DNA of 64,000 nucleotides. Origin: Thermovorax subterraneus. GTDB lineage: Bacteria; Bacillota; Thermosediminibacteria; Thermosediminibacterales; Thermosediminibacteraceae. The DNA is taken from contig JAKIHM010000001.1 of the NCBI GenBank assembly GCA_021608145.1, positions 1-64,000 of the forward strand. Reading direction: 5' to 3'. The stretch's first letter is position 1; the number at the start of each line of letters is the position of its first letter. A program made the translations under genes and the position numbers. The notes under the pieces are model-generated. The model did not search any database, had not been told where the DNA came from, and saw only the letters and a list, made by a program, of their open reading frames with translations. Shown here piece after piece: positions 21,229 to 30,129 of this stretch.

Positions 21229-21257
21229 TATATACAAGAAAATTTCTAATAAAAGTA

Positions 21258-21287
21258 TTGACAGATGGCAAAATATTATGCTATATT
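21258..21287 (+). promoter_or_regulatory. Promoter of nurA
   Basis: TTGACA (21258-21263) and TATATT (21282-21287) are 18 bases apart, with a TG element before the -10. Confidence 0.7.
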
Positions 21288-21879
21288 ATTACCGGAAGGC
21301 AATAGGAGTAAGGAGTGGGATAGTGTCGTACAAAGCAAGTAAGCGTTTACCAGGCGAAAAGGCAAGCCGCCTGGGACACCTTGATGTGTTAAAGAGTGAA
21401 CTAGTCAATCACTTAATCAAAGAGTTCGACAAGAAAGAAACTCCCAGCCCTACATTGCACTGCGAGTGGGTACCAATCCCTGAAAGGGGCAAGCCGTTGT
21501 CGATTATTTTTGGAGTAGACGGTTCTATACAAGTGATAGAGAGTGAAGCGTTGCCGCGTAAGAAGTTAGCTTATGTCAAAACGGCTTTGCTGCGGTTGGA
21601 TCAAATAGGATTATCGCAGGTGGATAAAAACAACCCGCATCCTTTTAAGCTAAGGGACTTACTAACCGATTCCGCATTGTATCACGCAACCGTTTTTCCT
21701 CTTAAGCACATTTCATTGCCAGGGATGAACATATACAATACGATACGGCAAATAATATACGACTCTATCCTGAAAATAATGTTCCGAAAAAAAGCAATAA
21801 AAAAGTAAGCCCATACTTACATGTAAAAATATGGGATAAACATTAAACTATATAAACGTGATAACAAAAGCCTAAAAAT

Positions 21880-23100
21880 TTAGGACGCTACCGTTTCGAC
21901 CGTGACCTTTAAACCTAAAGATTCAAGCTTTTTCAAAGACTGCCGTATAACCATGTTGCGCCTTTTCTCTTCGTAATAATTGGGGCCCAGTTCAATATAA
22001 GGTTGCTTTCGCTTGAGAATATGGTAAACTATAGTCAGGATGCTGTGGGCCACGGCAACTGCTGCCCGGTTCGAACCTCTTCGGGCAGCAATGCGGTGGT
22101 ATTGACTGGAAAGATAAGTATCCTTAGATCTGGAAGCGGCCCGGGCAGCTTCTACAAGAGCACTTCGCAATTTTTTATTTCCCTTTCGAGTCCTGGCAGA
22201 CTATTGCTTGCCGGTGCTTTCATTCTGACCTGGGCACAGCCCCGTCCAGGAACACAAATGAGCGGCGGAGGGGAACTGGTCCATATTAGTTCCGATTTCT
22301 GCAATTATCTGTTCTCCAGTCCTTCTTCCCACTCCCGGAATTGTATCTAGCAGTGCCAGGTCCTCTTCAAAAGGGAGCATTCGATTTTTAATTTCTTCAT
22401 CCAATCTTTTTATTTCTTCATCGAGATAGTTTATATGTCTCAACTGTATTTCCAGCATCATCCTCAAGTGATCATTGATCAACCCTTTTAAAGCGCGCTT
22501 TAGATCTTCCTTTTTATTCTTTAACTTCCCCTGAGAGAGGTCTGCCAGGATTTGGGGGTCATCTTCGCCATTTATTATTGCTTCTAGTATAGCGCGGCTG
22601 GACAAGCCGTTTATATCAGAGACTACAGAAGACAGTTTGATATTGGCACCTTCGAGCACTTTCTGGATGCGGTTAAGCTCCCTTGAGCGCTCTTCAATAA
22701 GGCTGTGCCTGTAGCGCACGAGATCGCGAAGCTCCCTTTGCTCTCTGTCCGGGACGAAGCTGCCCTTTAGAAGGCCGTGGCGCAGTAAATTTGCAATCCA
22801 TTCAGCATCCTTGACATCAGTTTTTCTACCGGGCACATTTTTGATATGCTTAGCATTGACGAGAAGGATATTAATATTCTCAAGCTCCAGCAGGTTGTAT
22901 ATGGGCTTCCAGTAAGAGCCGGTGCTTTCCATGGCGACGACAGTACATCCTTTGTTTTTAATGAACTCCTTTAAAGCGATCAGGTCATCGGTCATTGTTG
23001 AAAAAGTGCGGATTTCCTTACCTTCGGGAGTTATCACACAAGCCACGACGCTCTTTTTATAAACGTCCAGGCCGCAAACGTGAGAATAAACTACATCCAT
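21880..23100 (-). pseudogene. IS110-family transposase with in-frame stop
   Basis: Starting at ATG 23100 (AAGGAG upstream) the protein begins MDVVYSHVCGLDVYKKSVVA, the DEDD/RuvC-like DEDD_Tnp_IS110 domain, with [17 protein letters not shown] and [18 protein letters not shown] coiled coil (about 135-235) and the Transposase_20 domain follow (LLDTIPGVGRRTGEQIIAEIG with its serine later). A single TAG at 22201-22203 breaks the frame after NESTGKQ, and SARTRKGNKKLRSALVEAAR then continues in the same frame to 21880. The full length would be about 406 residues. The stop removes the last quarter, so this copy is probably inactive unless suppressed. Confidence 0.88.
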
Positions 23101-23294
23101 AAAAAACAACTCCTTAGCGGCTTTAGTTTTGAAGGGCTGGTGCAACAACCATAAGGGGTTATTCTATCCTGCGTGCTTCCCGAAAAGGGAGCAACAATCT
23201 ATGGTGCACCTGGTCGTTGTGGTCTGTCTACTTGTCGGGCTCGAGGCACCAAGGTAGTAACGACCTGCCTTCACCAGCCGCTATACTGATTATA
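23101..23294 (-). ncRNA. Candidate IS110 bridge RNA
   Basis: The noncoding end upstream of the transposase folds, in the transposase sense, into two hairpins. The first has stem GGTCGTT/AACGACC (23259-23265 with 23212-23218) and a large loop. The second has GGTGCACCATA/TATGGTTGTTGCACC (23199-23210 with 23136-23155), with an internal CCC/GGG hairpin. The second loop contains CAGGATAGA, identical to the element's own end (rc of 21764-21772). This is the layout of bridge RNAs: a target-binding then a donor-binding loop. A TATAAT is at 23289-23294. The length from that promoter is about 180 nt. No experiment supports expression here. Confidence 0.65.
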
Positions 23295-24385
23295 TCATGA
23301 AATAGGGCATTTTCATCCTCTGATGGTGCCGCATTTTGCGGCATGGGGGTCTATTAGGGATAAGTCTCTCAAAGGCGAAGTGATGGAAACACTGAAGTGG
23401 CTGGCTTATGAAAAATGGGATAGAAATCCTAAAGAAGAACTGCCAGTGTTTGACTGCCCGCACTGCTGGGAAACTGTAGCGACACTCCCTTTGGACGCAG
23501 AAACTGGAAAGTGTCCGGGATGTGGAGGAGATCTGTTCATAACGGATATGTTGGGTTTTCATCAGGAGATGGAGGAAGACTTCGCTCCTGAAACCATAGC
23601 ACGGACTTACATGACTATTCACGAAACTCTCCTCTTGTTTACTGGTGTTGGGTATTTCTGGGAGTACTACCGCGATCTGTTGCCGGAATGCTTGTTTGTT
23701 AAAGACGGTCCTCTAAGTATTCGTGCTCAGTATTCAAAACTGGTCAATCCCATAAGAAGGTTCCTAGCCCATGCCAGGGATTCCGGGTATCCGGTCCACA
23801 TAATCGGGCAGGAGAAGACAGGCTACTTTGCGGACCACTTAGAGATTATCGAAAAGAACATGCCTGAAGGAACTTTATTCATCCATAGCGATAAATACAT
23901 CAAGAGAGAAATTCAGCAGCGTCCGGAAAACGGTGCGCCCTGCCCTACGGAAAAGACACCAATTATGGGGTTAAGGTATTCGTTAAAATAAATAGACATC
24001 ACTCCATGGTCCTAAACATTCCTTCCGGCGAGTTTAAAGAGAACGCGACTCTTACGGATTTGATCGGAGCAGACAGGATATTTGCTACGCTGCCTCTCAT
24101 CTTAAGTTACCGTTATGAAGGTGCTCTTTTGCCCATAGAACTTGCACATGGAATTGCTTCGCTCTCAATGTATCCATCGGCCCAATTCTCAAAATCTTTT
24201 CCGAAGTCAAGACGAGCTAAAGTGGGTAATATACCCTGGAAGATAAGCCGGAGGCCTTCTTTTTCGCGAAGCATTCCCATAAATGCTATTATAGAAGTGT
24301 TGGACCCTCCAGGCGATGAAAATAAAAATTTCTAAAAGAACAAGACAGGCAAAAATTCTAGCTAAATAATACTTGACCATCTTCT

Positions 24386-25944
24386 ATCGGGACGCTGAAA
24401 GAAAACCGCAAGGTGGTATTTGACGCATCAAACAGCCGCACTTCAGCACGCTACCCGATGGTGTGGGAGGCAACTGAATGGCAGATAATACCCCCAGCCG
24501 GAGGGTCGGCATCGGACATAAAAATAGTCTCGTCACCAGATATGAAGACAAGGACGGCAGGGGATTATAAAGTCAGGGTAAGGGTGAAGAACAGCACCGG
24601 CCATTATTCTGAATGGTACGAGAGGACTCTCTCGATTGCCCCGAACCTGCCGCCGGTTGCGAACTTTTTCGTGATAGCGACGGTATTGAGAGATCCCCAA
24701 AATGGGAACAAGGCGAAGGTAGAGCTTATAGACTCCTCCTATTCACCTGACGGCGACTACATCGCGCAGAGGATATGGAGGTATAAATACGATTCTAACA
24801 ATAACGGTAGCTTATCTAAGGAATTTCAGGAATTTTGCAAACGCCTGGGTATAATACACGAGCGCATACCCGTGAGGTCGCCGGAAAGAAATCCAAATAT
24901 AGAGCGATTTTTTAGGACATTGAAAGAAGAGTTTGTCGAGATAAATGATTTTATTGGGTATGGTTCGTTTATAAAAGGGCTAGATAAGTTTATGATGGAA
25001 TACAATACTGTAAGGCCCCATCAATCTTTACGATATATGACTCCAACCAAATTTTACGAAGAGATTCTAAGAAATAATGTGAGCCGTGGAGTATTGGTCA
25101 TTTAAGTCCAAATAACCGGGGGCCAGTACAGACCGCTAATCTTAACAGTAAAATAAATAGCATCGTGCAGACCAAACTTGCGGCAAAAAATATAGATGCA
25201 CGCATAGAGGCAGTAGAAACTGCAACGACTTCTACCCAAACTCAAGACCCATCTTCGATTTTTTCTAATTGGCTAAGTTTCTACGTCGGCGGCTCCGGAA
25301 CTCCGCCTTTGAACGCATGGAGTTACGACAGCAGCTTAAATGCTGTCGTCGCAACATCGGTAGCAGGCCTGCGCTCAAAGGGGATTCATGTTCCGGATGC
25401 AGTCTCTAGACAGCTCCTACGTCTATATTATAGATAATCATTCCGCCTGCGGAAATGTGCGCTATGATCAGAGAAGCGTGCTTACAAAAGTGACAAACGG
25501 CAGTTTCCAGGTGGTGAAAACCGGCGGGTCTTTCCCATACTTCTACCGTGGGCAAAGTTGGAATGTAAGGATAGAGGTTAAGGGCAACAATATTAAGATA
25601 TACAGGGATGGCAGCCTTGATATTGAATGGACGGACACGGACCCCAATTACTACTACCAAGGAACTTACGGCTTTTACGTCTGGGATCAGCCCAGCGAGT
25701 ATTATAAAGATATACAAATAACTACAGAAAGCATAAAGACGTTGAACATACAAAAGCAAAAGGCCGCGACGTAATAGTCATTATCCCCAAGAACATGCCC
25801 GACGGTAACTACAAGGTGGTATTCACTGAATATAAGCAGTTGACTGGTGGCGGGACGAAAACGGCGACAGACACCATCACGGTGATTGTAAAAGGCACAA
25901 TATATGACCATTCGAAGTCGCAGATCATAGGCCCGCGGTTTTAA
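24386..25944 (+). pseudogene. Fragments of a large surface/PKD-type protein
   Basis: Pieces of one extracellular protein are spread over three frames. IGTLKENRKVVFDASNSRTS to the TVLRDPQNGNKAKVELIDSS region (24386-24810) is a PKD-like repeat. After a transposase fragment, INSIVQTKLAAKNIDARIEA to FYVGGSGTPP (25141-25385), MFRMQSLDSSYVYIIDNHSA to YGFYVWDQPSEYYKD (25388-25750; a laminin-G-like domain) and DVIVIIPKNMPDGNYKVVFT (25769-25944) follow. Frameshifts lie near 25385 and 25755. No start or signal peptide is seen, so the beginning is lost. The gene was probably cargo of the island. Confidence 0.65.
24812..25105 (+). mobile_element. C-terminal fragment of a DDE transposase
   Basis: About 97 codons encode the end of an integrase-core (rve_3 type) transposase: KEFQEFCKRLGIIHERIPVR, SPERNPNIERFFRTLKEEFV with the catalytic Glu, and YNTVRPHQSLRYMTPTKFYE. 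It is joined in frame to the preceding surface-protein fragment at about 24811. The N-terminal two catalytic Asp residues are absent. This is an IS remnant; the family (IS3/IS481-like) is inferred from the C-terminal motif. Confidence 0.7.
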
Positions 25945-25949
25945 AAATA

Positions 25950-25985
25950 GCCCTGCATCGAGCTTTTTTTAGCTCCATGCAGGGC
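25950..25985. terminator. Strong hairpin after the surface-protein remnant
   Basis: GCCCTGCATcGAGCT pairs with AGCTCcATGCAGGGC around a run of T. It has A/T tracts on both sides and could terminate either strand. Confidence 0.65.
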
Positions 25986-26275
25986 CAAAATTTTAGGGCA
26001 TCTCTGCTTAGGGTTTACGCCCTTGCGGAAGTGCCCTTTCAGCGAAAAAGCTGTTTAGAAAGGACAACAACACCGGCCTGTGGCCGGGTATTTAATCCGC
26101 CTCGCGGCCCCTACCATTATAACATCCCGGCCTGGGCTTCCGGCAAGGGGTAAAGCTTTGCCGCGGTGAGCATAAACGGCCTCCGCCCTGCTGGGACCTC
26201 ATTTAGCAGCTAAGCCGTGAGGCGGCTCACGGCAGGGACGGAGTCGGGAGTGCAGGGCCGGTAAAGAGAGGTGAA
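25986..26275. ncRNA. GC-rich structured noncoding region
   Basis: No coding frame is convincing in these 290 bases, yet hairpins follow one another. GGGCA...TGCCC encloses AGGG/CCCT (about 25997-26034), CAGCG/CGCTG-like CAGC-GAAAAA-GCTG (26041-26054) and CCGGCC-TGT-GGCCGG (26072-26086). A cluster at 26186-26256 has GCCGTGAG-GCGG-CTCACGGC with CTCCG-CCCTGC pairing to GCAGGG-A-CGGAG outside it. GC content is higher than in the flanks. A minus-strand TATAAT lies at 26117-26122. The fold recalls transposon-encoded guide RNAs such as HEARO/omega RNA, from memory only. Confidence 0.4.
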
Positions 26276-26291
26276 ATCAAAAAAGCCGGTG

Positions 26292-26321
26292 TTGTCCGGC
26301 TCCGCAAATGTTTGGTATAAT
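26292..26321 (+). promoter_or_regulatory. Promoter of the 27-codon ORF leader
   Basis: TTGTCC (26292-26297) and TATAAT (26316-26321) are 18 bases apart. The transcript would start about 20 bases before the anti-Shine-Dalgarno sequence. Confidence 0.55.
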
Positions 26322-26347
26322 TAATTTGTTAAGGCAAGTGGCAAATG

Positions 26348-26451
26348 CCCCCTCCCTTGTTCGAGAGGCCGAAGGGTTCGAAGCCTGACGGCCTCGCTTG
26401 GGGTGCCGGTGTTTGGCGGTGTGGAATTTTTCCACACTGCAAGGGAGGGGG
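26348..26451 (+). promoter_or_regulatory. Leader that sequesters the Shine-Dalgarno
   Basis: CCCCCTCCCTTG (26348-26359) is the exact complement of CAAGGGAGGGGG (26440-26451), the ribosome-binding site of the frame starting at 26461. Between them are GAGGCCG/CGGCCTC (26365-26371 with 26389-26395) and GTGTGGA/TCCACAC (26419-26425 with 26431-26437). The whole leader therefore folds as a closed multi-hairpin structure with a buried initiation site, as in type I toxin mRNAs, thermosensors or translational riboswitches. Confidence 0.65.
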
Positions 26452-26460
26452 TGATGCGAT

Positions 26461-26544
26461 ATGATACGAGTTATAAACGCGCTTCTATCGTTGTTGGGCC
26501 TGGAAGTAGAAATCGAAGTCAAAATAAGGATAAAGAAAAAGTAG
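26461..26544 (+). CDS. 27-residue amphipathic peptide
   Basis: ATG 26461 lies nine bases after GGGAGGGGG and encodes MIRVINALLSLLGLEVEIEV followed by a basic tail (KIRIKKK). The first half is hydrophobic helix-like; the second alternates charged and aliphatic residues. Size, hydrophobic/basic character and the tightly sequestered ribosome-binding site fit a small toxin or membrane-active peptide. I do not recognise a named family. An overlapping 38-codon frame from ATG 26454 has a worse ribosome-binding distance. Confidence 0.5.
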   Translation: MIRVINALLSLLGLEVEIEVKIRIKKK

Positions 26545-26758
26545 CTAAAGAAGCTACTAATCATAAATAATATCTCCCAACAATTTCCACACTTGCCTCA
26601 TCGGCACCTCACTTATATTATACCTCTTTTAATTCGTATTTATCAATAGTTTTTTTTGAAAGCCCTAAAAAAATGCGTAGGTCCAGAAGGGGGTTATTTT
26701 TTATGTCCAAAAGTAACATCTTAAGAGATCGGCCCATCTCAAAGGTTCAAATAATTTC

Positions 26759-27660
26759 ATGGGTTATTTTTTTCTGTTTCAGGAGGGTCAAACTCTTTTT
26801 AGTAGAAAACGATTCTTGAGTTTGAACGATATTCCAGATCCAAATCGAATCTTCCCGAGAAAGATGTTATTGCTGCCGCCGGGGGCGCAGTTGCCTGGCG
26901 TTCCTCAGGGCTTTTTCCGTTACACTATTAGAAGAGGCGACACTTTGTATTCGATTGAAGAAGATTTCGGACCACCGTCAGTGCCTTAACCAATGCCAAT
27001 CCGGGTATAGATCCGAATAATTTAAGAATTGGACAACAGATATTGGTTTCCACGGCGGGACTTGCAACACCGATATTCCGGGGAAACAGTGAAAAGAGGA
27101 TGGTTGCCTTGACCTTTGATGCAACGTATGGAGATAACCAGACTGAACCAATCCTTAATATCTTGAGGCAAAACGGTATCAGGGCTACTTGGTTTATCTC
27201 TGGGATTTGGGCCGAAAACTTTCCGACCCTTTTGCGTTCAATTTTCACGGCGGGGCATGAGATTGGCAATCACAGCCACACCCATCCTCACATGACCCAA
27301 CTTTCAACGGCGGAAATGAGCAGTCAAATTACTAATGCAACCAGGGCAATTCAGAGGGTAATTGATGTCCAGGTTGACATGTTTCGTCCACCTTTTGGAG
27401 AATACAATCAGACTCATTTAAATGTTGCTGCCGGCCTTGGTTATCGGACAATAATGTGGACTATAGATACTCTGGACTGGCAAAATCCAGGTCTTGACGC
27501 TATAGTAAACAGGGTGTTGTCAAATGCTGCAAATGGCGCAATTATTTTAATGCACAATGCCGCTGCCGATACTCCCCAACCATTGCCAAGAATAATTAGG
27601 GAGCTAAGGCTTTCTGTAAAAATTACCTTTTCATTTTTACCTTTGGACTTCACATGGTAG
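26759..27660 (+). pseudogene. LysM-polysaccharide deacetylase, frameshifted and truncated
   Basis: The readable parts are the tail of one LysM (NDIPDPNRIFPRKMLLLPPG), the start of a second (FRYTIRRGDTLYSIEEDFG), a one-base loss near 26970, and then its end (VSALTNANPGIDPNNLRIGQ) in a new frame. A NodB-type deacetylase domain follows: LTFDATYGD (one of the usual two Asp is Ala), NHSHTHPHM with the zinc histidines, RPPFGEYN and a terminal ILMHNA. The family removes acetyl groups from peptidoglycan or chitin and may act in sporulation. The N-terminal LysM is partly deleted, and with the frameshift this makes a broken gene. Confidence 0.8.
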
Positions 27661-27673
27661 CATTTAAGCCATA

Positions 27674-27705
27674 AAACCACCTGCAACTGATGCAGGTGGT
27701 TTTTA
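27674..27705. terminator. Terminator between converging genes
   Basis: ACCACCTGCA (27676-27685) and TGCAGGTGGT (27691-27700) form a perfect stem with T and A runs outside, shared by the deacetylase remnant and the glycosyltransferase gene. Confidence 0.85.
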
Positions 27706-27707
27706 GC

Positions 27708-29123
27708 CTACTTAGAAATTGTAAATCTGATATCTGGTACTTCCCGGGTGCGCGGAGTTTTGCACCATGTCCTCGGCTGGCGGTTGAGTGCACGCAATAC
27801 CAAAGCGTAAGAGTAGGGTAGCGGCAGCAAAAAGCCGGCAAGCGGCAGTGCGAGGAGTTCCACTATGGCCAGCAGCTTTCTTAACGGCCCTCTATCTTTC
27901 ATGTACCTCAAGTAGCGCAAATAGATGTAATATGTGAATCCCACGTAAATGAACACAAAGGATTTCAGCAGGTAATTTATGTATCCGGGAATTGTAACAG
28001 GTTTTACCCATCCTTTTAAGCTCAGAAAAAATATTGTCGGTGGTATCAAAACAGCTAGTTGGTACAAAACCCACTCTATTTCTCCCTTTAAAAGGAGGGT
28101 TTTAATAATGCGGTTCTTTTTGTTGAGATCGTAAGTAAAAGCATTTTTAAATTTCTCGACAACCTGAATATGGCCGGAAGCCCACCTCAAACGCTGTCGG
28201 AAAAAAGCTTTATAGGTTTGGGGTGTCTGTTCGGTGCTCACGTACGGAAAATACTCCGGCCAGGCATCGCGTTCTAAAAATGCCCTCACGCCTATTTCCA
28301 GGTCTTCCGTAAGGGCGTTATAATCAAATCCACCTATTTCACGAAGCAACTTCGACTCAATGAAAAGGTTCGTTCCGCCTACAAATGGAAGTTGTCTCAT
28401 GAGCACGGGCAAATACCATTCATGGGCTAAAGCCTGGTAAAGGGATGCGATTTTTGTAATAGGGCTCAGGAAAAAGAAATTTCTAACCTGAAAGACCGGT
28501 CCCTGCCATATGAGGTTCTTCTTGTCGGAAATCAGCCACCTGTAAGCTATGTAAAGCAGTACGTCTAATTCCGGGTGACTTTCTGCATCGTAAAATCCGC
28601 AGATATCGGAATTCTTGTCTATGAAGGAAAGGCCGTAATTCAATGCTCTTCCCTTTGTAGAAGGAACTTCTTTTCCGGTCAAAGTCCCACCGTAATAGCC
28701 GTCGAAATCGTAAGGCACCATTACATGTTTTAAGGCAGGAGCGTTTTTTCTTTTTTTAAATTCCTCGATTTTTGCCTCTACTACCTGTTGGGTCGTTACC
28801 GGAACACCTTTTTGCAGTTCCTTTTCATCGGTTATAATTATTATCTCAAGTAAATTCGGTGGGTAATTTAACTTAGATAAATGTTCAATCGTTTGGCCGA
28901 TTACTTCCGCCTCTTCCCGCGCGGGTACAAGGATGGAAAACATCGGAAGCTTTTTTTTCTTTTCCCTTGCTAATTTTTTCAATTCAAACAGCGTTATAGG
29001 CCGCCTTTTGCGCCAATAATGCTTTCGTGCATAGTTTTCCCAGAGAAAATAGCGCAGGAAAAGAAAAAAGAAGAAGACATACAGCCCTACAGTGAACAGG
29101 TATATCTTTTCTGGGAGCCCCAT
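27708..29123 (-). CDS. Membrane glycosyltransferase family 2
   Basis: A 471-residue processive-type GT2. One N-terminal membrane helix (residues 8-28) precedes the GT-A domain: FSILVPAREEAEVIGQTIEH, DAESHPE (metal-binding Asp), ALTEDLEIG (catalytic TED) and QRLRWASGH (the QxxRW box). Several C-terminal membrane helices (about 335-440) follow. Such enzymes make extracellular polysaccharides from nucleotide sugars. ATG 29123 follows AAAGGGGGG. No neighbouring cell-wall operon gives the sugar specificity. Confidence 0.88.
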   Translation of the reverse strand: MGLPEKIYLFTVGLYVFFFFLFLRYFLWENYARKHYWRKRRPITLFELKKLAREKKKKLPMFSILVPAREEAEVIGQTIEHLSKLNYPPNLLEIIIITDEKELQKGVPVTTQQVVEAKIEEFKKRKNAPALKHVMVPYDFDGYYGGTLTGKEVPSTKGRALNYGLSFIDKNSDICGFYDAESHPELDVLLYIAYRWLISDKKNLIWQGPVFQVRNFFFLSPITKIASLYQALAHEWYLPVLMRQLPFVGGTNLFIESKLLREIGGFDYNALTEDLEIGVRAFLERDAWPEYFPYVSTEQTPQTYKAFFRQRLRWASGHIQVVEKFKNAFTYDLNKKNRIIKTLLLKGEIEWVLYQLAVLIPPTIFFLSLKGWVKPVTIPGYINYLLKSFVFIYVGFTYYIYLRYLRYMKDRGPLRKLLAIVELLALPLAGFLLPLPYSYALVLRALNRQPRTWCKTPRTREVPDIRFTISK

Positions 29124-29418
29124 TTTATCCCCCCTTTGTTATTGTCGCAGATTTATTTTCTAAAAAAACACCAAGATACATTATATACTTTAGAAGACTC
29201 AAAAGGAAGTGAATAACAGCACAAAAACCCCGTAACTTTTACGCTTTTGAGCCGAAAACAAAAGCAAATGCCTTTTTTATTGTAGTACACCCTCAAATTT
29301 ATGCGTTTTTCCCGTTTTTTTTAGTTTTAAAAGAGGATAATCTGCTTTTTTATAGAAAATATATTAGGAAAGCATTATGTAAGAATAAGCACAACGCAGA
29401 AAAAGCGAGGCGGTTTTG

Positions 29419-30129
29419 ATGGATACAATATTTGAGGGTTTAAAAAAAGCAATAGTTATGTTAGTTACATTGGATGCGGATATATACCGGATAACCTTAT
29501 TTACATTGAAAGTATCTGGTCTTGCGACCTTAATAAGTCTTGCCATATCGCTGCCAGCCGCATTTTTTATAGCAATTAAGGAATTTCCGGGGAAAAATTT
29601 TTTAATAAGCCTTGCCAACCTCGGGATGGGACTTCCTCCCACTGTAGTTGGGCTGTGGGTATGTCTTTTGCTTTGGCGAAGCGGACCCTTGGGACGATTG
29701 CGCCTCATATATACGCCTACTGCAATTGTCATTGCCCAGACAGTGATAGCTACGCCTGTGATACTGGCATTGGTTACAGCTGCATTGCAACAGGTGGACA
29801 AGAAATTGAGGTTGCATATAATGTCGTTGGGAGCCACTCCCCTGCAGATGCTTTTTTTGATGGCAAAGGAGGCAAGATACTCTATTTTGGCGGCGGTAAT
29901 TGCGGGCTTTGGAGCTATTGTTTCAGAGGTAGGCGCTTCCATGATGGTAGGAGGAAACATTGCAGGGTACACAAGGGTTCTTACAACAGCTATAGTCCTT
30001 GAGACAAGCAAAGGCAATTTCGAAGATGCTCTTGCGCTCAGTTTTATTTTGCTTTTGATGGCATACTTGGGCACTATGGCATTAACTTATTTACAGCAGC
30101 GGAGGCATGAAGATGAATACGGTAATTGA
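29419..30129 (+). CDS. tupB: Tungstate-type ABC transporter permease
   Basis: A 236-residue inner-membrane subunit with about five helices. The EAA loop appears around SLGATPLQMLFLMAKEARYS, and GAIVSEVGASMMVGGNIAGY is characteristic of the TupB/WtpB anion permeases. AGGCGG lies before ATG 29419. It overlaps the ATPase gene by 17 bases. The usual periplasmic-binding partner (TupA) that would precede it is missing: the 295 bases upstream hold no frame I can support. Molybdate or tungstate as substrate is a family inference. Confidence 0.83.
   Translation: MDTIFEGLKKAIVMLVTLDADIYRITLFTLKVSGLATLISLAISLPAAFFIAIKEFPGKNFLISLANLGMGLPPTVVGLWVCLLLWRSGPLGRLRLIYTPTAIVIAQTVIATPVILALVTAALQQVDKKLRLHIMSLGATPLQMLFLMAKEARYSILAAVIAGFGAIVSEVGASMMVGGNIAGYTRVLTTAIVLETSKGNFEDALALSFILLLMAYLGTMALTYLQQRRHEDEYGN

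Larger units (their letters stand above)
21767..23352 (-). mobile_element. IS110-family insertion sequence in nurA
   Basis: The borders were read from the interrupted nurA gene. TCT at 21764-21766 and TCT at 23350-23352 flank the insert, and deleting one copy with the 1586 bp between restores an uninterrupted reading frame. There are no terminal inverted repeats and only a 2-3 bp core is shared, as expected for IS110. Inside are a transposase gene on the minus strand (21880-23100), a noncoding end of about 250 bp upstream of it and one of about 110 bp downstream. Confidence 0.85.
21323..24335 (+). pseudogene. NurA-domain nuclease, split by an IS110 element and frameshifted
   Basis: The N-terminal part (GTG 21323 with AGGAGTGGG upstream, to TCT 21766) contains IIFGVDGSIQVIESEAL, whose GVDGS is the NurA metal-site motif. 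The C-terminal part resumes at 23353 (IRDKSLKGEV...). If the inserted 21767-23352 is removed, the codons read ...YDS-IRDKS... in one frame. The middle has an unusual zinc-ribbon-like insert (CPHC...CPGC). A second lesion, an indel near 23937, throws RPENGA out of frame; the true continuation is YGKDTNYGVKVFVKINRHHS and GADRIFATLPLILSYRYEG to about 24335. NurA normally works with a HerA-type ATPase at DNA ends; no HerA gene is in the window. Confidence 0.88.

Noticed and set aside
22201-22203. Recoding of the transposase TAG
   Set aside because: No pyrrolysine signal or known readthrough context is seen. A simple point mutation in a decaying island is more likely.
26370-26395. Second copy of the tRNA-Thr end as attachment site
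   Set aside because: GGTTCGAAGCC resembles the T arm for only about eight bases and lies within the leader hairpin. No convincing att repeat is in the window.
26454-26570. 38-codon alternative frame in the small-peptide locus
   Set aside because: ATG 26454 is only two bases from the ribosome-binding sequence, and the product lacks any regular pattern; the 26461 frame has normal spacing.
29364-30074. Open frame opposite the tupB permease
   Set aside because: It is the complement of a clear permease and has no start signal or domain.
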